NCBI GenBank assembly: GCA_004028745.1
Contig: RAZP01000009.1
Location: forward strand, 6,519-70,518
Reading direction: 5' to 3'
Length of the DNA stretch: 64,000 bases
DNA from: Prosthecochloris sp.
GTDB taxonomy: Bacteria > Bacteroidota > Chlorobiia > Chlorobiales > Chlorobiaceae
Below, piece by piece: positions 16,501 through 25,119 of this stretch (position 1 is the first letter of the stretch; every line of letters begins with the position of its first letter). The notes under the pieces are model-generated. The model searched no databases, was not told the DNA's origin, and saw nothing but the letters and a program-made list of their open reading frames with translations. A program made the position numbers and the translations under genes.

Positions 16501-16684
16501 CCTGACCACAGTTGCCGCCATGCTGCCGACAGCATACGGATGGGCAGGGTATGATCCCACGCTTGCCCAGATGATGCTCGCGCTTACCTGGGGCCTGATT
16601 GGAGGAACCATTGTCACGCTGATCCTTGTTCCCTGTCTGTACCGGGTCATGATTACCGGAAGGATGCAGCCGGAAAAAGCATAA
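13586..16684 (+). CDS. RND-family efflux permease (AcrB/MdtB-like)
   Basis: The product has 1032 residues with two repeats of six membrane helices and large periplasmic loops. It begins LDRIISFFIHRHLLTNMVFAV from a GTG start. GASAEEVEYHVTDPLEEALT is the usual first porter segment, and GIVVDDALVVAENIKR in helix 4 carries the proton-relay Asp pair. The second half repeats with FFAVIGALGLAGVIVNDAII. It forms an operon with the TolC-like gene (2-base gap). No membrane-fusion protein gene is adjacent. Hydrophobic drugs or lipids are the likely substrates, but which cannot be told. Confidence 0.9.
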   Translation: MLDRIISFFIHRHLLTNMVFAVVLAAGVLSWFGLKKEELPDITFDTVRISVNYPGASAEEVEYHVTDPLEEALTSVEGIKRLTSSTAAASSIITAELEPKSGNIDAIVTEIRQEALAVDLPEAIRDDPRIKVFKTSRKAIIDIGLILDGHHLLDTEQRRELQARALDLEKRLLVLPEVSRVTRSGYLDDEIHVRIDPAKLEEYNIPFNTVMNEIRRNNVRQPAGSIETVQEPKVTLYGELRTPEELLDLAVQGGFEGQVLRLGDIAEVTYGHEKNRNVLKINGHEGIFLKVAKSSGAGILDALRAVNVVVDDFQALQQDNSVLQLVILDDEAVDLRNRLSIIGINGAIGFALILVVLFVFLDFRSGFWVAIGIPFSFCFALAGALLIGYSINNITLAAVIIVMGIVVDDALVVAENIKRTASSGVPLYQAATEGTSMVFMPVTASILTTCIAFLPLFFFEGRFGAMVAFIPAVITLMLAGSMLEALFILPGHMTLSAQSRIRSKREHLFETWEAFYARILNLLLPFRWVILIIFLLGFGASLLLAGSSMTFVMFPDEETREIRLSGQTPPGSTQYETVHFTQPFEDLITKALGKEVVGFRNEIAKSRRGSAVQDNVFRMRIEIVPKESREKTADQLIKEWQHAMDSSTTLSKLRFSKTRHGQDSGSPVEVVIKDNNESIRRKAADALAGAMQNVPGLTNIEKDQPKSSPEYLITLRRDKIKRLDIDPSEAAQTLRAALEGTILYEFSSDNEPVGVRFSLVLPSKQSIESLLEVPVENKSKYLVPLRDIIKVKKVEKPNSIVRQDRVRYTSVYADLDGKSGKSPLEIAETLEHEIFPTITSRYPSTTLEFDGEIRDSRESGKDFIISVFSVLALIFIVLVLLFNSLRKALLIMLTIPFGLTGIIVAFFFHGVEFYGFFAVIGALGLAGVIVNDAIIMVTRLDREIRETENSKNPEILISKAASTRLRAVLLTTLTTVAAMLPTAYGWAGYDPTLAQMMLALTWGLIGGTIVTLILVPCLYRVMITGRMQPEKA

Positions 16685-16686
16685 CA

Positions 16687-18153
16687 ATGCCTATGGTTGC
16701 CCTTATGAAATTCTGCTTTACCGGAACAACGCCCTGGATTAACCGGGCGATATCCGCATGTATCCTCCTGTTGTTCAGTATTTCAACAGTTACCGTTGCG
16801 TTAGCCGGAGGAAAACAGCTCACTCTTGAAGCTTTTGTTCGTCTTGCGGCGGAACGCAACACGGTTTTCGAGGAAATACTCATTGACGAACTCCCTTTGC
16901 AGTATACCAGAATTCTCGCCCTCCCGGCAGACGACCTCATACTTTCGGTTAAGGGCAATTACTTCCTCATGCTTGACGATACGGAAGGAGGCCCGGAATA
17001 CAGTTTTGCCCTGGACAAACTTTTCCCGTCAACCGGCACCCGCCTGTCAACCTCTTACACAACGGACTACCCCTCCAGTACCAGACGCAACGAGTCGGAG
17101 TCGGCATTCAGCATTGTTGTCGTACAACCGGTCGCGGAAAATGCATTCGGCAAGGCAAACCGTTTGGTAGAAAAGCTTTCAGGAATTGAAAACAACGTCG
17201 CACGCCACCAGATTGCTGAAGCATACGAGGATTATCTGGCAAGTCTTATCAGGCTTTATTATGACTGGTATGCGGCATCCGAAAATCTCGCAACCGCCAC
17301 AACAGCTTATGAGGATGCGAAAAAACAGCTTGGAAATATCCGTGAAAGAGAACGAAACAATATCGCCCTGCCCATTGACGTGAACAAGATCATGGTACAG
17401 ACCGTATCGAGAAAAGAGCAGACGATTGCTCTGAGAAATGACTACCATGCACAAACAAACCTTGTCATGGAGGCCATACGGGCGGGTAAAACGGAAAAGC
17501 CCGTACCCGCCAAACCTGATGGGGCACAACGTCACCGGATAACCGACCTTGACACCGAGCTCCGTACATTCCTGAAATCAAGCCGGACCTCATTAATTTT
17601 GGCCCTTCTGGAGGAAAAAGCCGGGACAGAGGTTGCACAGACTGCTGACAAGCTTTTGCCCTCGATCAACCTGACTGCCGGCTACGACCTTGCCGGAGAT
17701 GACAGGTTTTTCACGGATCCTGACCATGGGCTTTTTGCCGGCATTACCCTGGAGTGGCCCCTGCCGGACAAACAGGAAGCCGCCCGGCATGAGATAAGCC
17801 GGATCAACAGCAAGAGAGTATCTCTTTCAACCGGCAATACAAGACTTTCACTTGAGACCTCGCTGAAAAACCTTTACCGGACAATAGAGAACCAGCACCG
17901 CCTTATAAAGCTTGCGGAAAAGAAAATCACCATATCCCAGGCTATTGTCAAGGATGAAAAAAGGAACTATTCACTGGGGAAAACCAGCCTGAATGATCTT
18001 ATTGATGAGGTCAACCGGCTCGAAGAGCACCGTTTCAACCTCATCAACCGGGAAATCGGACTACAGAAACTTATTGTAGAGTGGAAACGGCTGACCGACA
18101 CTCTTGTCAGGGAAAAGGATATTCTGCGCGACACCCTTACAACAGCCGAGTAA
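16687..18153 (+). CDS. TolC-family outer-membrane efflux protein
   Basis: The product has 488 residues. A hydrophobic segment near residues 20-40 (ISACILLLFSISTVTVALAGG) acts as signal peptide, followed by KQLTLEAFVRLAAERN, the usual TolC opening. The body alternates long coiled-coil helices (TATTAYEDAKKQLGNIRERE; LAEKKITISQAIVKDEKRNY) with beta-rich segments, in two repeats. It should form the outer-membrane channel for the RND pump encoded just upstream. The N-terminus is longer than typical and an internal ATG (residue 7) is an alternative start. Confidence 0.85.
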   Translation: MPMVALMKFCFTGTTPWINRAISACILLLFSISTVTVALAGGKQLTLEAFVRLAAERNTVFEEILIDELPLQYTRILALPADDLILSVKGNYFLMLDDTEGGPEYSFALDKLFPSTGTRLSTSYTTDYPSSTRRNESESAFSIVVVQPVAENAFGKANRLVEKLSGIENNVARHQIAEAYEDYLASLIRLYYDWYAASENLATATTAYEDAKKQLGNIRERERNNIALPIDVNKIMVQTVSRKEQTIALRNDYHAQTNLVMEAIRAGKTEKPVPAKPDGAQRHRITDLDTELRTFLKSSRTSLILALLEEKAGTEVAQTADKLLPSINLTAGYDLAGDDRFFTDPDHGLFAGITLEWPLPDKQEAARHEISRINSKRVSLSTGNTRLSLETSLKNLYRTIENQHRLIKLAEKKITISQAIVKDEKRNYSLGKTSLNDLIDEVNRLEEHRFNLINREIGLQKLIVEWKRLTDTLVREKDILRDTLTTAE

Positions 18154-18192
18154 ACCAGTTGCGTTGGATAAACCCGACCGTGGTCATACAGC

Positions 18193-18804
18193 TTATTTGC
18201 CGAAATGGAGATGCTTGTATTTTTCGATCAGCTCTTCGGCTTCATCCTTGCACTGCCCGCAGACCGTACCGAGTTTGGTATGCTCCTGCAGTTCGTAAAA
18301 GGTTCGCGCTCCATCAAGAATGGCTTCTTCGATCTCCGCATCGGTAACGTTCATGCACTGACAGATTACCCTGGTCTTTTCCTTGCGGGTACGGTCCTGC
18401 ATGCCGTTACGATCGAAATAGTTGTTGATGGCGGCACGAAGCGCCTTGTCCCCGAGTACCGAGCAATGGATCTTGTTTTCAGGCAGTCCTCCGAGTTCTT
18501 TGGTGACATCTTTTGGTGAAACGTCGAAAGCCTGGTCAAGCGTCATGCCTTTGACCATTTCGGAAAGAATGGAAGTGCTGGCAATCGCGCTTGCACAGCC
18601 GTAGGTTTTCCACTGACAATCGGTGATAACTTCTTTTTCTTTGTCCACCTTGATGACCACCATCATCTGGTCGCCGCAAGCAAGGTTGCCTTCCATACCT
18701 ACCCCGTCAAAATCATCGGTATTTTCACCCTGAAGAATATTCTTCGGGTTCATGAAATGTTCCTTCAATGTATCGGTGTACACCCATTCACTTGGCTGCA
18801 ACAT
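18193..18804 (-). CDS. nifU: NifU-type Fe-S scaffold (IscU domain plus [2Fe-2S] BFD-like domain)
   Basis: The product has 203 residues. Residues 1-130 are an IscU scaffold with ligand cysteines in LACGDQM, KTYGCASAIASTS and KIHCSVLGDKAL. Residues about 145-200 are a BFD-like domain with CQC and CGQC. The C-terminal Nfu domain of full NifU is missing. AGGAGA precedes the ATG, which lies 17 bases inside the nifS gene, so the two are translationally coupled. It builds Fe-S clusters from sulfur delivered by NifS, needed for nitrogenase, photosystem and BchNBL proteins. Confidence 0.9.
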   Translation of the reverse strand: MLQPSEWVYTDTLKEHFMNPKNILQGENTDDFDGVGMEGNLACGDQMMVVIKVDKEKEVITDCQWKTYGCASAIASTSILSEMVKGMTLDQAFDVSPKDVTKELGGLPENKIHCSVLGDKALRAAINNYFDRNGMQDRTRKEKTRVICQCMNVTDAEIEEAILDGARTFYELQEHTKLGTVCGQCKDEAEELIEKYKHLHFGK

Positions 18805-19993
18805 GTTCTTCTCCTCTTATATAAGCTGTTGACATACTTCTTATTCTCTCTATGATCCCCGGAAGCACACCGAGCATATACCCGATGTCATCCATCGTTG
18901 TCTCCCTCCCCATGCTGATACGGATGGAACCATGTGCACGTTCAGGGCTCGACCCTGTTGCAAGCAGGACATGGGACGGGTCGAGCGACCCCGATGCACA
19001 AGCCGAGCCGGTGGAAACCGCTATACCCTGAAGATCGAGGTAAAGCAGAATAGACTCACCTTCTGCTCCCGGAAACGATACGTTCACCGTATTGGGCAAG
19101 CTCAACGCTGGATGGCCGTTGAAAACCACATTATCAATCGATTCCTCTATGCCGCTCTTCAGGGCATCCCTCATCCCGGCCAGTCGTTTTGCCTCGTCAT
19201 CCATTTCCGCATCACGCATTTCTATGGCTTTAGCCAGTCCGATAATTCCAAGGGTATTTTCCGTCCCTGCCCTTCGTCCTTTTTCCTGATGACCACCCCG
19301 AATAAAGGGACAGTAAGGAGTGCCTTTCCGCACATACAGCGCTCCAACACCTTTCGGCCCGTAAATTTTGTGGGCACTCATGGTAAGAAAGTCAATTCCC
19401 AGATCATTGACATCCATTCGCATTTTCCCGATTGCCTGCACCGCATCGGTATGCATCAGTGAACCGTTGTCATGCGCCATTTTCGTGATCTCTGCAACGT
19501 CCTGGATCGTACCGATCTCGTTATTTGCCGTCATCACCGAAACCAGGCCGACATCATCGGTCAGGTACTCCTTGAGCTGGTCCATGTCGATCCGGCCATA
19601 CTGGTCAACATCAAGAAACTTGACTTTTGTTCCCTTGTGCGCAAGGCACTCAGATGTTTCCAGTACACATGGGTGCTCAATTTTGGTTGTGATAATGGAT
19701 GTCCTCGCCTTGAAACCGGGCAAACACAGGTTTGAAGCGCAGGCAAACAGGGAAAGCACGGTATTGTTTGCTTCTGAACCGCTTCCTACAAAAACAATTT
19801 CATCCTCGTGAGCTCCTATGAAACCGGCAACGATTTTTCGCGCATGCTCGACATTTGCCCGCGCCTCCCTCCCGAAGACGTGCATGCTCGATGGATTTCC
19901 GAACATCTCCATTGCTTCTATCATCTCCCTTTTCACCTCGGGATGAAGCGGGGTTGTTGCGTTATGATCAAGGTATACCCGTCTTGTTTCCAT
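18788..19993 (-). CDS. nifS: Cysteine desulfurase NifS/IscS
   Basis: The product has 401 residues and is a PLP enzyme that moves sulfur from cysteine to the NifU scaffold. It begins RRVYLDHNATTPLHPEVKRE. The PLP lysine lies in TMSAHKIYGPKGVGALY and the sulfur-carrying cysteine in AVSTGSACASGSLDPSH, with the longer loop of the class I NifS/IscS group. The gene sits between cysK (55 bases upstream) and nifU (17-base overlap), forming a cysteine-to-Fe-S cassette. Confidence 0.93.
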   Translation of the reverse strand: METRRVYLDHNATTPLHPEVKREMIEAMEMFGNPSSMHVFGREARANVEHARKIVAGFIGAHEDEIVFVGSGSEANNTVLSLFACASNLCLPGFKARTSIITTKIEHPCVLETSECLAHKGTKVKFLDVDQYGRIDMDQLKEYLTDDVGLVSVMTANNEIGTIQDVAEITKMAHDNGSLMHTDAVQAIGKMRMDVNDLGIDFLTMSAHKIYGPKGVGALYVRKGTPYCPFIRGGHQEKGRRAGTENTLGIIGLAKAIEMRDAEMDDEAKRLAGMRDALKSGIEESIDNVVFNGHPALSLPNTVNVSFPGAEGESILLYLDLQGIAVSTGSACASGSLDPSHVLLATGSSPERAHGSIRISMGRETTMDDIGYMLGVLPGIIERIRSMSTAYIRGEEHVAAK

Positions 19994-20048
19994 AATCCGT
20001 TATCATATTCTAAAAGTTGTAAAACTAACCCGGTTGTGTACCAAAGCT

Positions 20049-20975
20049 TCACTCGTCGTCAAACAACCAGGTTGAAAGATAGCGTTCTCCGGTATCAGGC
20101 AAAAGTACAACAATTTTTTTCCCCTGCATATCCGCACGCTTTCCTACCTCGATGGCGGCCCACATTGCCGCACCTGACGAAATTCCACAAAGGATGCCTT
20201 CCATTTCCGCAAGTTTTCTCGATATCTCTCCTGCATCGTCGTTTTTTACTTGAACAACTTCATCGATGATTTCCGTATTGAGGTTATCCGGGATAAAACC
20301 CGCACCTATTCCCTGTATTTTGTGGGGACCCGGTTGTCCGCCGGAGATAACAGGAGAATCCTCAGGCTCGACAGCGATGATATTTACCTCAGGTTTCCGC
20401 TTTTTCAGTACCTCGCCGACACCGGTTACGGTACCGCCCGTACCTACGCCGGCAACAAAAACATCAACGGTTCCATCGGTATCCTGCCAAACCTCTTCAG
20501 CTGTTGTACGGCGATGCACATCGGGATTTGCCGGATTGCTGAACTGCTGGAGTATGACACTCCGGGATATTGCATGAACCAGCCGTTCTGCCTCTTCTAT
20601 TGCCCCCCTCATACCCAACGCACCGTCCGTCAACACCAGCTCGGCCCCGAATATTTTCAGGAGCCTCCGCCGCTCGAGGCTCATGGTGTCCGGCATGGTC
20701 AGAATGAGCTTGTACCCCTTGGCTGCACAGGCAAACGCAAGCGCAATGCCCGTATTACCGCTTGTCGGCTCAATGATTGTCGTATCTGCACCAATCATGC
20801 CTTTGCGCTCCGCATCCTCTATCATGGCAACGCCTATCCGGTCTTTAACGCTGGAAAGCGGGTTGAACGATTCAAGCTTTGCAATGATCTCCGCACCGCC
20901 CGGCTCACCGAGGCGCTGTATTGCAACAAGCGGGGTACCGCCTGTCGTTTGTGCCAGATTGTCATAAACTTTCAT
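20049..20975 (-). CDS. cysK: Cysteine synthase (O-acetylserine sulfhydrylase)
   Basis: The product has 308 residues and makes cysteine from O-acetylserine and sulfide. PLP lysine is in FNPLSSVKDRIGVAMIEDAE; TSGNTGIALAFACAAKGYK is the substrate loop; GVGTGGTVTGVGE binds the PLP phosphate; GISSGAAMWAA closes the fold. It is the first gene of the cysK-nifS-nifU group. In a sulfide-oxidising phototroph it links sulfide directly to Fe-S cluster assembly. Confidence 0.93.
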   Translation of the reverse strand: MKVYDNLAQTTGGTPLVAIQRLGEPGGAEIIAKLESFNPLSSVKDRIGVAMIEDAERKGMIGADTTIIEPTSGNTGIALAFACAAKGYKLILTMPDTMSLERRRLLKIFGAELVLTDGALGMRGAIEEAERLVHAISRSVILQQFSNPANPDVHRRTTAEEVWQDTDGTVDVFVAGVGTGGTVTGVGEVLKKRKPEVNIIAVEPEDSPVISGGQPGPHKIQGIGAGFIPDNLNTEIIDEVVQVKNDDAGEISRKLAEMEGILCGISSGAAMWAAIEVGKRADMQGKKIVVLLPDTGERYLSTWLFDDE

Positions 20976-21057
20976 ACTCTATGCTAAACAAATCAAAGGT
21001 TACTGCAATCTGAATAAAAGTAACATTCCGATGTATGCAGCAGTACCGGCTTGCTTT

Positions 21058-21762
21058 TCAGCTTAACCCATATACCGGAACCGAGGCGCCGTGCACTGCC
21101 CTGGACTCCTCCGAAACAAGAAAAAGGATAACGTCGGCTATCGCTTCCGGTGAAACCCATCGGGAAAAATCAGCATCCGGCATATCCTTCCTGTTTGCAG
21201 GCGTATCGATAATACTCGGCAGAACACAATTAACGTTGATTCCTTCTTCCCTGTTTTCTTCGTCAAGGCATTCGGTAAGCTTTATCACAGCTGACTTTGA
21301 AATAACATAGGGAGCAACGCCGGCCCCGCCTTTCAGTGCGGTTTTTGCCGAAACATTTACCACACGTCCACTCTTCTGCCTGCGCATAACCGGAATGACC
21401 GCCCTGCTCATGAGAAAAACGCTTTTTGCATTGAGATCAAGCATGTAATCCCATGTTTCTTCAGCAGCTTCATGTATCGGCGGCCCCATCGTAAAGCCTC
21501 CAGCAATGTTTATCAGCGCGTCAACACTCCCGAAACGCTCTATAATACGTTCAACAGATGCCTCAATGGACGAAGCCATGACAAGGTCGGTTTTCAGGCA
21601 GGTGACGCGCTCATTACTCTCCCACTGCCTCTCAAGCATACCGGCATTCCTGTCAAGAAGCGCCAGTCTTGCTCCCGTATCAAAAAACTTCTTTGACACA
21701 ACGCTGCCCAGAGCTCCTGCGGCTCCTGTTATGACCACAACGCTTCCCGGTATCCCATTCAT
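21058..21762 (-). CDS. Short-chain dehydrogenase/reductase
   Basis: The product has 234 residues and is a classical SDR. The cofactor motif is VVITGAAGALGSVVSKKF, followed by NIAGG in place of NNAG, the catalytic Ser in VNVSAKTALKGGAGVAPYV and Tyr-Lys in the YVISKSA motif. LLDRNAG after beta-2 (acidic residue) favours NADH over NADPH. I place the start at 21762 so that the glycine motif begins about ten residues in; an ATG at 21819 gives an unusual Trp/Tyr-rich extension. Substrate is unknown. It is separated from rodZ by repeat-rich DNA. Confidence 0.85.
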   Translation of the reverse strand: MNGIPGSVVVITGAAGALGSVVSKKFFDTGARLALLDRNAGMLERQWESNERVTCLKTDLVMASSIEASVERIIERFGSVDALINIAGGFTMGPPIHEAAEETWDYMLDLNAKSVFLMSRAVIPVMRRQKSGRVVNVSAKTALKGGAGVAPYVISKSAVIKLTECLDEENREEGINVNCVLPSIIDTPANRKDMPDADFSRWVSPEAIADVILFLVSEESRAVHGASVPVYGLS

Positions 21763-21862
21763 ATCACCAGCCGTTTTACGATTATAATAGCCATATGACC
21801 AAGCACACCGCACCCACAAAGAAATACCTCACCTGAGCACTTCAAATTGTCCCGATAAACAG

Positions 21863-21917
21863 TGACAAGAGATGGAAGAAAAGTCAAAATCTCAAACAAT
21901 TGCTCAAATTAGGAATA
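21863..21917. repeat. Dispersed repeat shared with 33299-33436
   Basis: 28 bases at 21863-21890 beginning TGACAAGAGATGGAAGAAAA are the exact reverse complement of 33409-33436. The segment ends in ACAATTGCTCAAATTAGGA (21897-21915), which resembles the reverse complement of 33299-33316. The two copies share both ends but differ in what lies between. No coding potential. Confidence 0.6.
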
Positions 21918-21988
21918 CGTAAACCGGACAATAAATTCCCGGTTTTGTAACAACAGAAAAACAGGGGGCTTAAATGGCAGGGAGGCAA

Positions 21989-22897
21989 CTATTCTTCACC
22001 AAGCACGATAGTCCTTTTGCTCATAGGAGGGACTTTTTCTCCATTCAGATAAAGCTCAACAAAGGGGGGACGGCCGATATTTACCCAGAACTTCTTTTTT
22101 GCCTCATATCGCAGAACTTCTCCGGCCTTGAACTGACCTCCGGGATATACCACATCCCCGTCATCGGCAATAATCTTGACCCAGGTGAGATCTTTGATAA
22201 TATGGACAATCAGTATTTTCTGATATGGAGAGGCTGATGATTCGGGCAGGAAAGAGACATCTTTTGCCCATTCCTCCTGCATGACAGCAAGTTCAGGAGC
22301 ATTATTTTCAAGAGGCTTCGTGAGCGTGTCAGCAAGAGCAACTGAATCCGGCACTGCAATTTCGGGCTCGGACTGAACCTCGGCAAACGATGCCGCAGGT
22401 TCACTTTCTTCCTGCAAAGTCGTCTGCTCGTTTCCCGGCGGTCCCGAGAACACAAAAAACGAGACCGCGAGAAGAACAAGGACTATAAACACTACGGCAC
22501 CTACCAGAACAGCACCAGGGACTTTGCCCCCGCCAGCAGTAACGGCACCAAACATGCCGGAAAAACGCTCACCTTTCCCACTGCCCTGTTCGTCTTCTAA
22601 TGTTTCATTTTCCTGCTTGACTCTGAGATCGGTAGGAATACTAAGCTCATCCCTGCATCGTTCAATAAGCTCGCTATCCTTTACATCGAGGGCTTGGGCG
22701 TATTCTTTCAAAAAGGCATAGACATACGCGGAGGGCAAAAACTTCAAATTGCCTGCCTCGATTTTTTCAAGATGATCTTTCTTTATTCTTGTCTCGGCGC
22801 TGACTTCCTCAAGGGAGAGTTCTCGCTCTTTTCTGGCCTGAATGAGTTTGCGTACCAGCAAGGCACCGGCAGAACCAAATGTAACTTCATCCGCCAT
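21989..22897 (-). CDS. rodZ: RodZ-like cell-shape protein (HTH, TM, DUF4115)
   Basis: Using the ATG at 22897 the product has 302 residues; an ATG at 22945 would add 16. Order: helix-turn-helix of Xre type (LIQARKERELSLEEVSAETR, about residues 17-80), charged linker, one membrane helix (VLVGAVVFIVLVLLAVSFFV), an acidic Pro/Glu-rich periplasmic linker, and a C-terminal DUF4115 beta domain (VHIIKDLTWVKIIADDGDVV). RodZ links the MreB cytoskeleton to wall synthesis from the inner membrane. Architecture is complete. Confidence 0.83.
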   Translation of the reverse strand: MADEVTFGSAGALLVRKLIQARKERELSLEEVSAETRIKKDHLEKIEAGNLKFLPSAYVYAFLKEYAQALDVKDSELIERCRDELSIPTDLRVKQENETLEDEQGSGKGERFSGMFGAVTAGGGKVPGAVLVGAVVFIVLVLLAVSFFVFSGPPGNEQTTLQEESEPAASFAEVQSEPEIAVPDSVALADTLTKPLENNAPELAVMQEEWAKDVSFLPESSASPYQKILIVHIIKDLTWVKIIADDGDVVYPGGQFKAGEVLRYEAKKKFWVNIGRPPFVELYLNGEKVPPMSKRTIVLGEE

Positions 22898-23021
22898 GAC
22901 ATGCACGTGGTTTATGTCATCCGTTAAATCGCCTGAACTGCACAAAAGGCTCGATTTACGTAGTTTACAAAAATTCAGCCATCAGGGCAATCGAATTAAC
23001 AATATATTTTCGAGGTACCAC

Positions 23022-25115
23022 TTACCTGTTGCTGACCCCATACTCGGATATATACAACCACTGAATATTGTTCTCAGCCTCCTGCTGCTGCGCAAGCTGA
23101 TGCAGCACGTCCGAAGGGTTTCCCCCTTTCTGCATGGACAAAGCAAGCAGAACACGCAGCTCTTCAAGCTCGGCAGCAGAAAAAAGCTTCCAAAGCAGAA
23201 ACACAGCGTGATGAGGAAAGGAAAACTTCCGCTTTACCGCCTCCCGATACCTGTCTATACCATAAAAACCAAACACGGGATCATCGTCCCCACCGCCTGT
23301 CGTCGAAGACTGACGGACAAGCTCACTTGCAGAATAGATCCCTGAAACCGGCAGATCTCTGACAAGATAGCGGTTGTGACCAAGCAGATGGGCAGGGACA
23401 GGATTATCAGCAATTACCGTCAGCCGACGGATATCACGCAGACGCCCGGAATATGGCTTTATCAGAAGATCCGTCAGCCACAGCCTTTCGGAATTTGCGG
23501 CAAGAACAATATTGCCGCCCCCGGAATCCATTGAGAGATGATCCCTGAAAAGCTGTAACCTCGAGCGATAAAGCCCAGCCTTCACCTTTCGCCTGGACAC
23601 TTCAACGTAGCCGCTTTGCACCAGAAATACCGTGCACCACTCCCGCCCCTCGACAACCTTAAGCACGGCATGACCTTCACCAAGGCTCTCTTGTACGGTT
23701 TTGAGCGTCACCGGCACCACAGTTAATTTCGCCGCCTCTGACGGCGCCACATTGCGCAGCTCGGCCTGCAGATCATAGAGAAACCCACGTTTTTTGCTTA
23801 TTGCATTGATGGTAGCCGCATGATGTTCGAACCCCTGACCCGACTCGAAGCTGTTCATCAATCGCTGCAACAGCGCCGACAGCTCACGGCCAAGCACTGC
23901 GACTTTATGCTCAAGTTGATCATGCTGTCCCGATAGATCGAACGAATCGTAGTCAAGCTGAACCGAGCGGTTCAGCTCATACAGCTTGGGCATCTCGTCA
24001 CTTTCAAAAGCTTCTGCGTAACGTCCATTATTCAGAAGCAGTTCTGTCAGCTTTTCTGCAGAACGATCAACAAGATCAGCAATACCATAACCCGGCCACG
24101 GACATGCCTGATGCAGGTATATGTCCAGCCCTTGCTTTAAAGCCTTTACTTTTTCCCGATCCTCTATATCTCCCCGGATACCCTGTTTCAACAGTGCTGC
24201 CATCCTGGCCAGCCTCATGTTATTTCTCTCGAAATAATCAAGAGCACGGGCGTACACTTCGGGATTGTTTGTCAGAACAGCATTGGACTCGAAATCCAGC
24301 AATTGCGCAAGGTGATCATCACCCGCAGTACGTGCAAGCGAAAGTGCCTTGAAATACAAATAGCTGGAATCCTTCATATGAGCGGGAAACAGTTCAAGCA
24401 TTGCCGCTGCACGCCGCAACGCAAGCAATACCGCACGTTTATCTCCTTCCCTTTTTTCGGAAATGAGTTTTCCGGCAACTTCTGTAATCCGATGTGCATA
24501 TACTGAAGGTTCGGCCGCTTCTTTTACATCTCCGCCGAGGCTTAACTGCAGGAGACCTGTATATGCCCTCAGCCCGACAACCCGGTCAGGATTCCGGCTC
24601 AACACATTGTAAAAAGCAAACGCTTTTTCTTTTTCACCTGCCCGCTCATGGTAATGTGCAAGTTCCAGTGAATCTCGAACATTCAGTGCGGCAATATTTT
24701 TTAGGGTTTCTTGAGCCATGACGAACTCCCCGAGTTCCCCCAGCAGTGAAGCTTTTGAGCGCACGCGCTCCGCTTCGGCACTTTCCGGCAGCATCCCTCT
24801 GCATCGTTTTTCAAGAATGTCATGAGATGCAAGAGCATGGAAGTAATCACCGGCAACCTCTTCTATCTGCCGCTTGCGATTCAGGGCTTTAGCCGTTCTG
24901 CCTGAAAAGCCGCCAAGAGTATCCAATGCAAGCCCTTTTTGCAGCAGGTCCAGGGCTTTTTCATACTCAAGGTTGTCGGCATAACTTGCGGCTTTTTCGT
25001 AAAGTGCTGTAACCTTTTCCTCCCCGGACTTCTGCTCCTGTTTCTCACATCCCGCGACAAAAAGAATAACGGCCGATAACACGGCATATTGCAATATCTT
25101 CATGGTAATACTCAT
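23022..25115 (-). CDS. TPR lipoprotein with a truncated CHAT-like C-terminus
   Basis: The product has 697 residues. The signal peptide ends in a lipobox, ILFVAGCEKQ (Cys near residue 23), so it is a lipoprotein. Residues about 30-400 are degenerate TPR-type helical repeats (YEKAASYADNLEYEKALDLL). The C-terminal 200 residues resemble a CHAT protease fold: RLWLTDLLIKPYSGRLRD, LTVIADNPVPAHLLGHNRYL and VSGIYSASELV match the strand-loop order, and FLLWKLFSAAELEELRVLLA matches the CHAT end. The stretch carrying the catalytic His and Cys is absent, so I infer an inactive scaffold. The start at 25115 has GAGGTG 8 bases upstream, supplied by a MITE end. Confidence 0.7.
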   Translation of the reverse strand: MSITMKILQYAVLSAVILFVAGCEKQEQKSGEEKVTALYEKAASYADNLEYEKALDLLQKGLALDTLGGFSGRTAKALNRKRQIEEVAGDYFHALASHDILEKRCRGMLPESAEAERVRSKASLLGELGEFVMAQETLKNIAALNVRDSLELAHYHERAGEKEKAFAFYNVLSRNPDRVVGLRAYTGLLQLSLGGDVKEAAEPSVYAHRITEVAGKLISEKREGDKRAVLLALRRAAAMLELFPAHMKDSSYLYFKALSLARTAGDDHLAQLLDFESNAVLTNNPEVYARALDYFERNNMRLARMAALLKQGIRGDIEDREKVKALKQGLDIYLHQACPWPGYGIADLVDRSAEKLTELLLNNGRYAEAFESDEMPKLYELNRSVQLDYDSFDLSGQHDQLEHKVAVLGRELSALLQRLMNSFESGQGFEHHAATINAISKKRGFLYDLQAELRNVAPSEAAKLTVVPVTLKTVQESLGEGHAVLKVVEGREWCTVFLVQSGYVEVSRRKVKAGLYRSRLQLFRDHLSMDSGGGNIVLAANSERLWLTDLLIKPYSGRLRDIRRLTVIADNPVPAHLLGHNRYLVRDLPVSGIYSASELVRQSSTTGGGDDDPVFGFYGIDRYREAVKRKFSFPHHAVFLLWKLFSAAELEELRVLLALSMQKGGNPSDVLHQLAQQQEAENNIQWLYISEYGVSNR

Positions 25116-25119
25116 TGCT

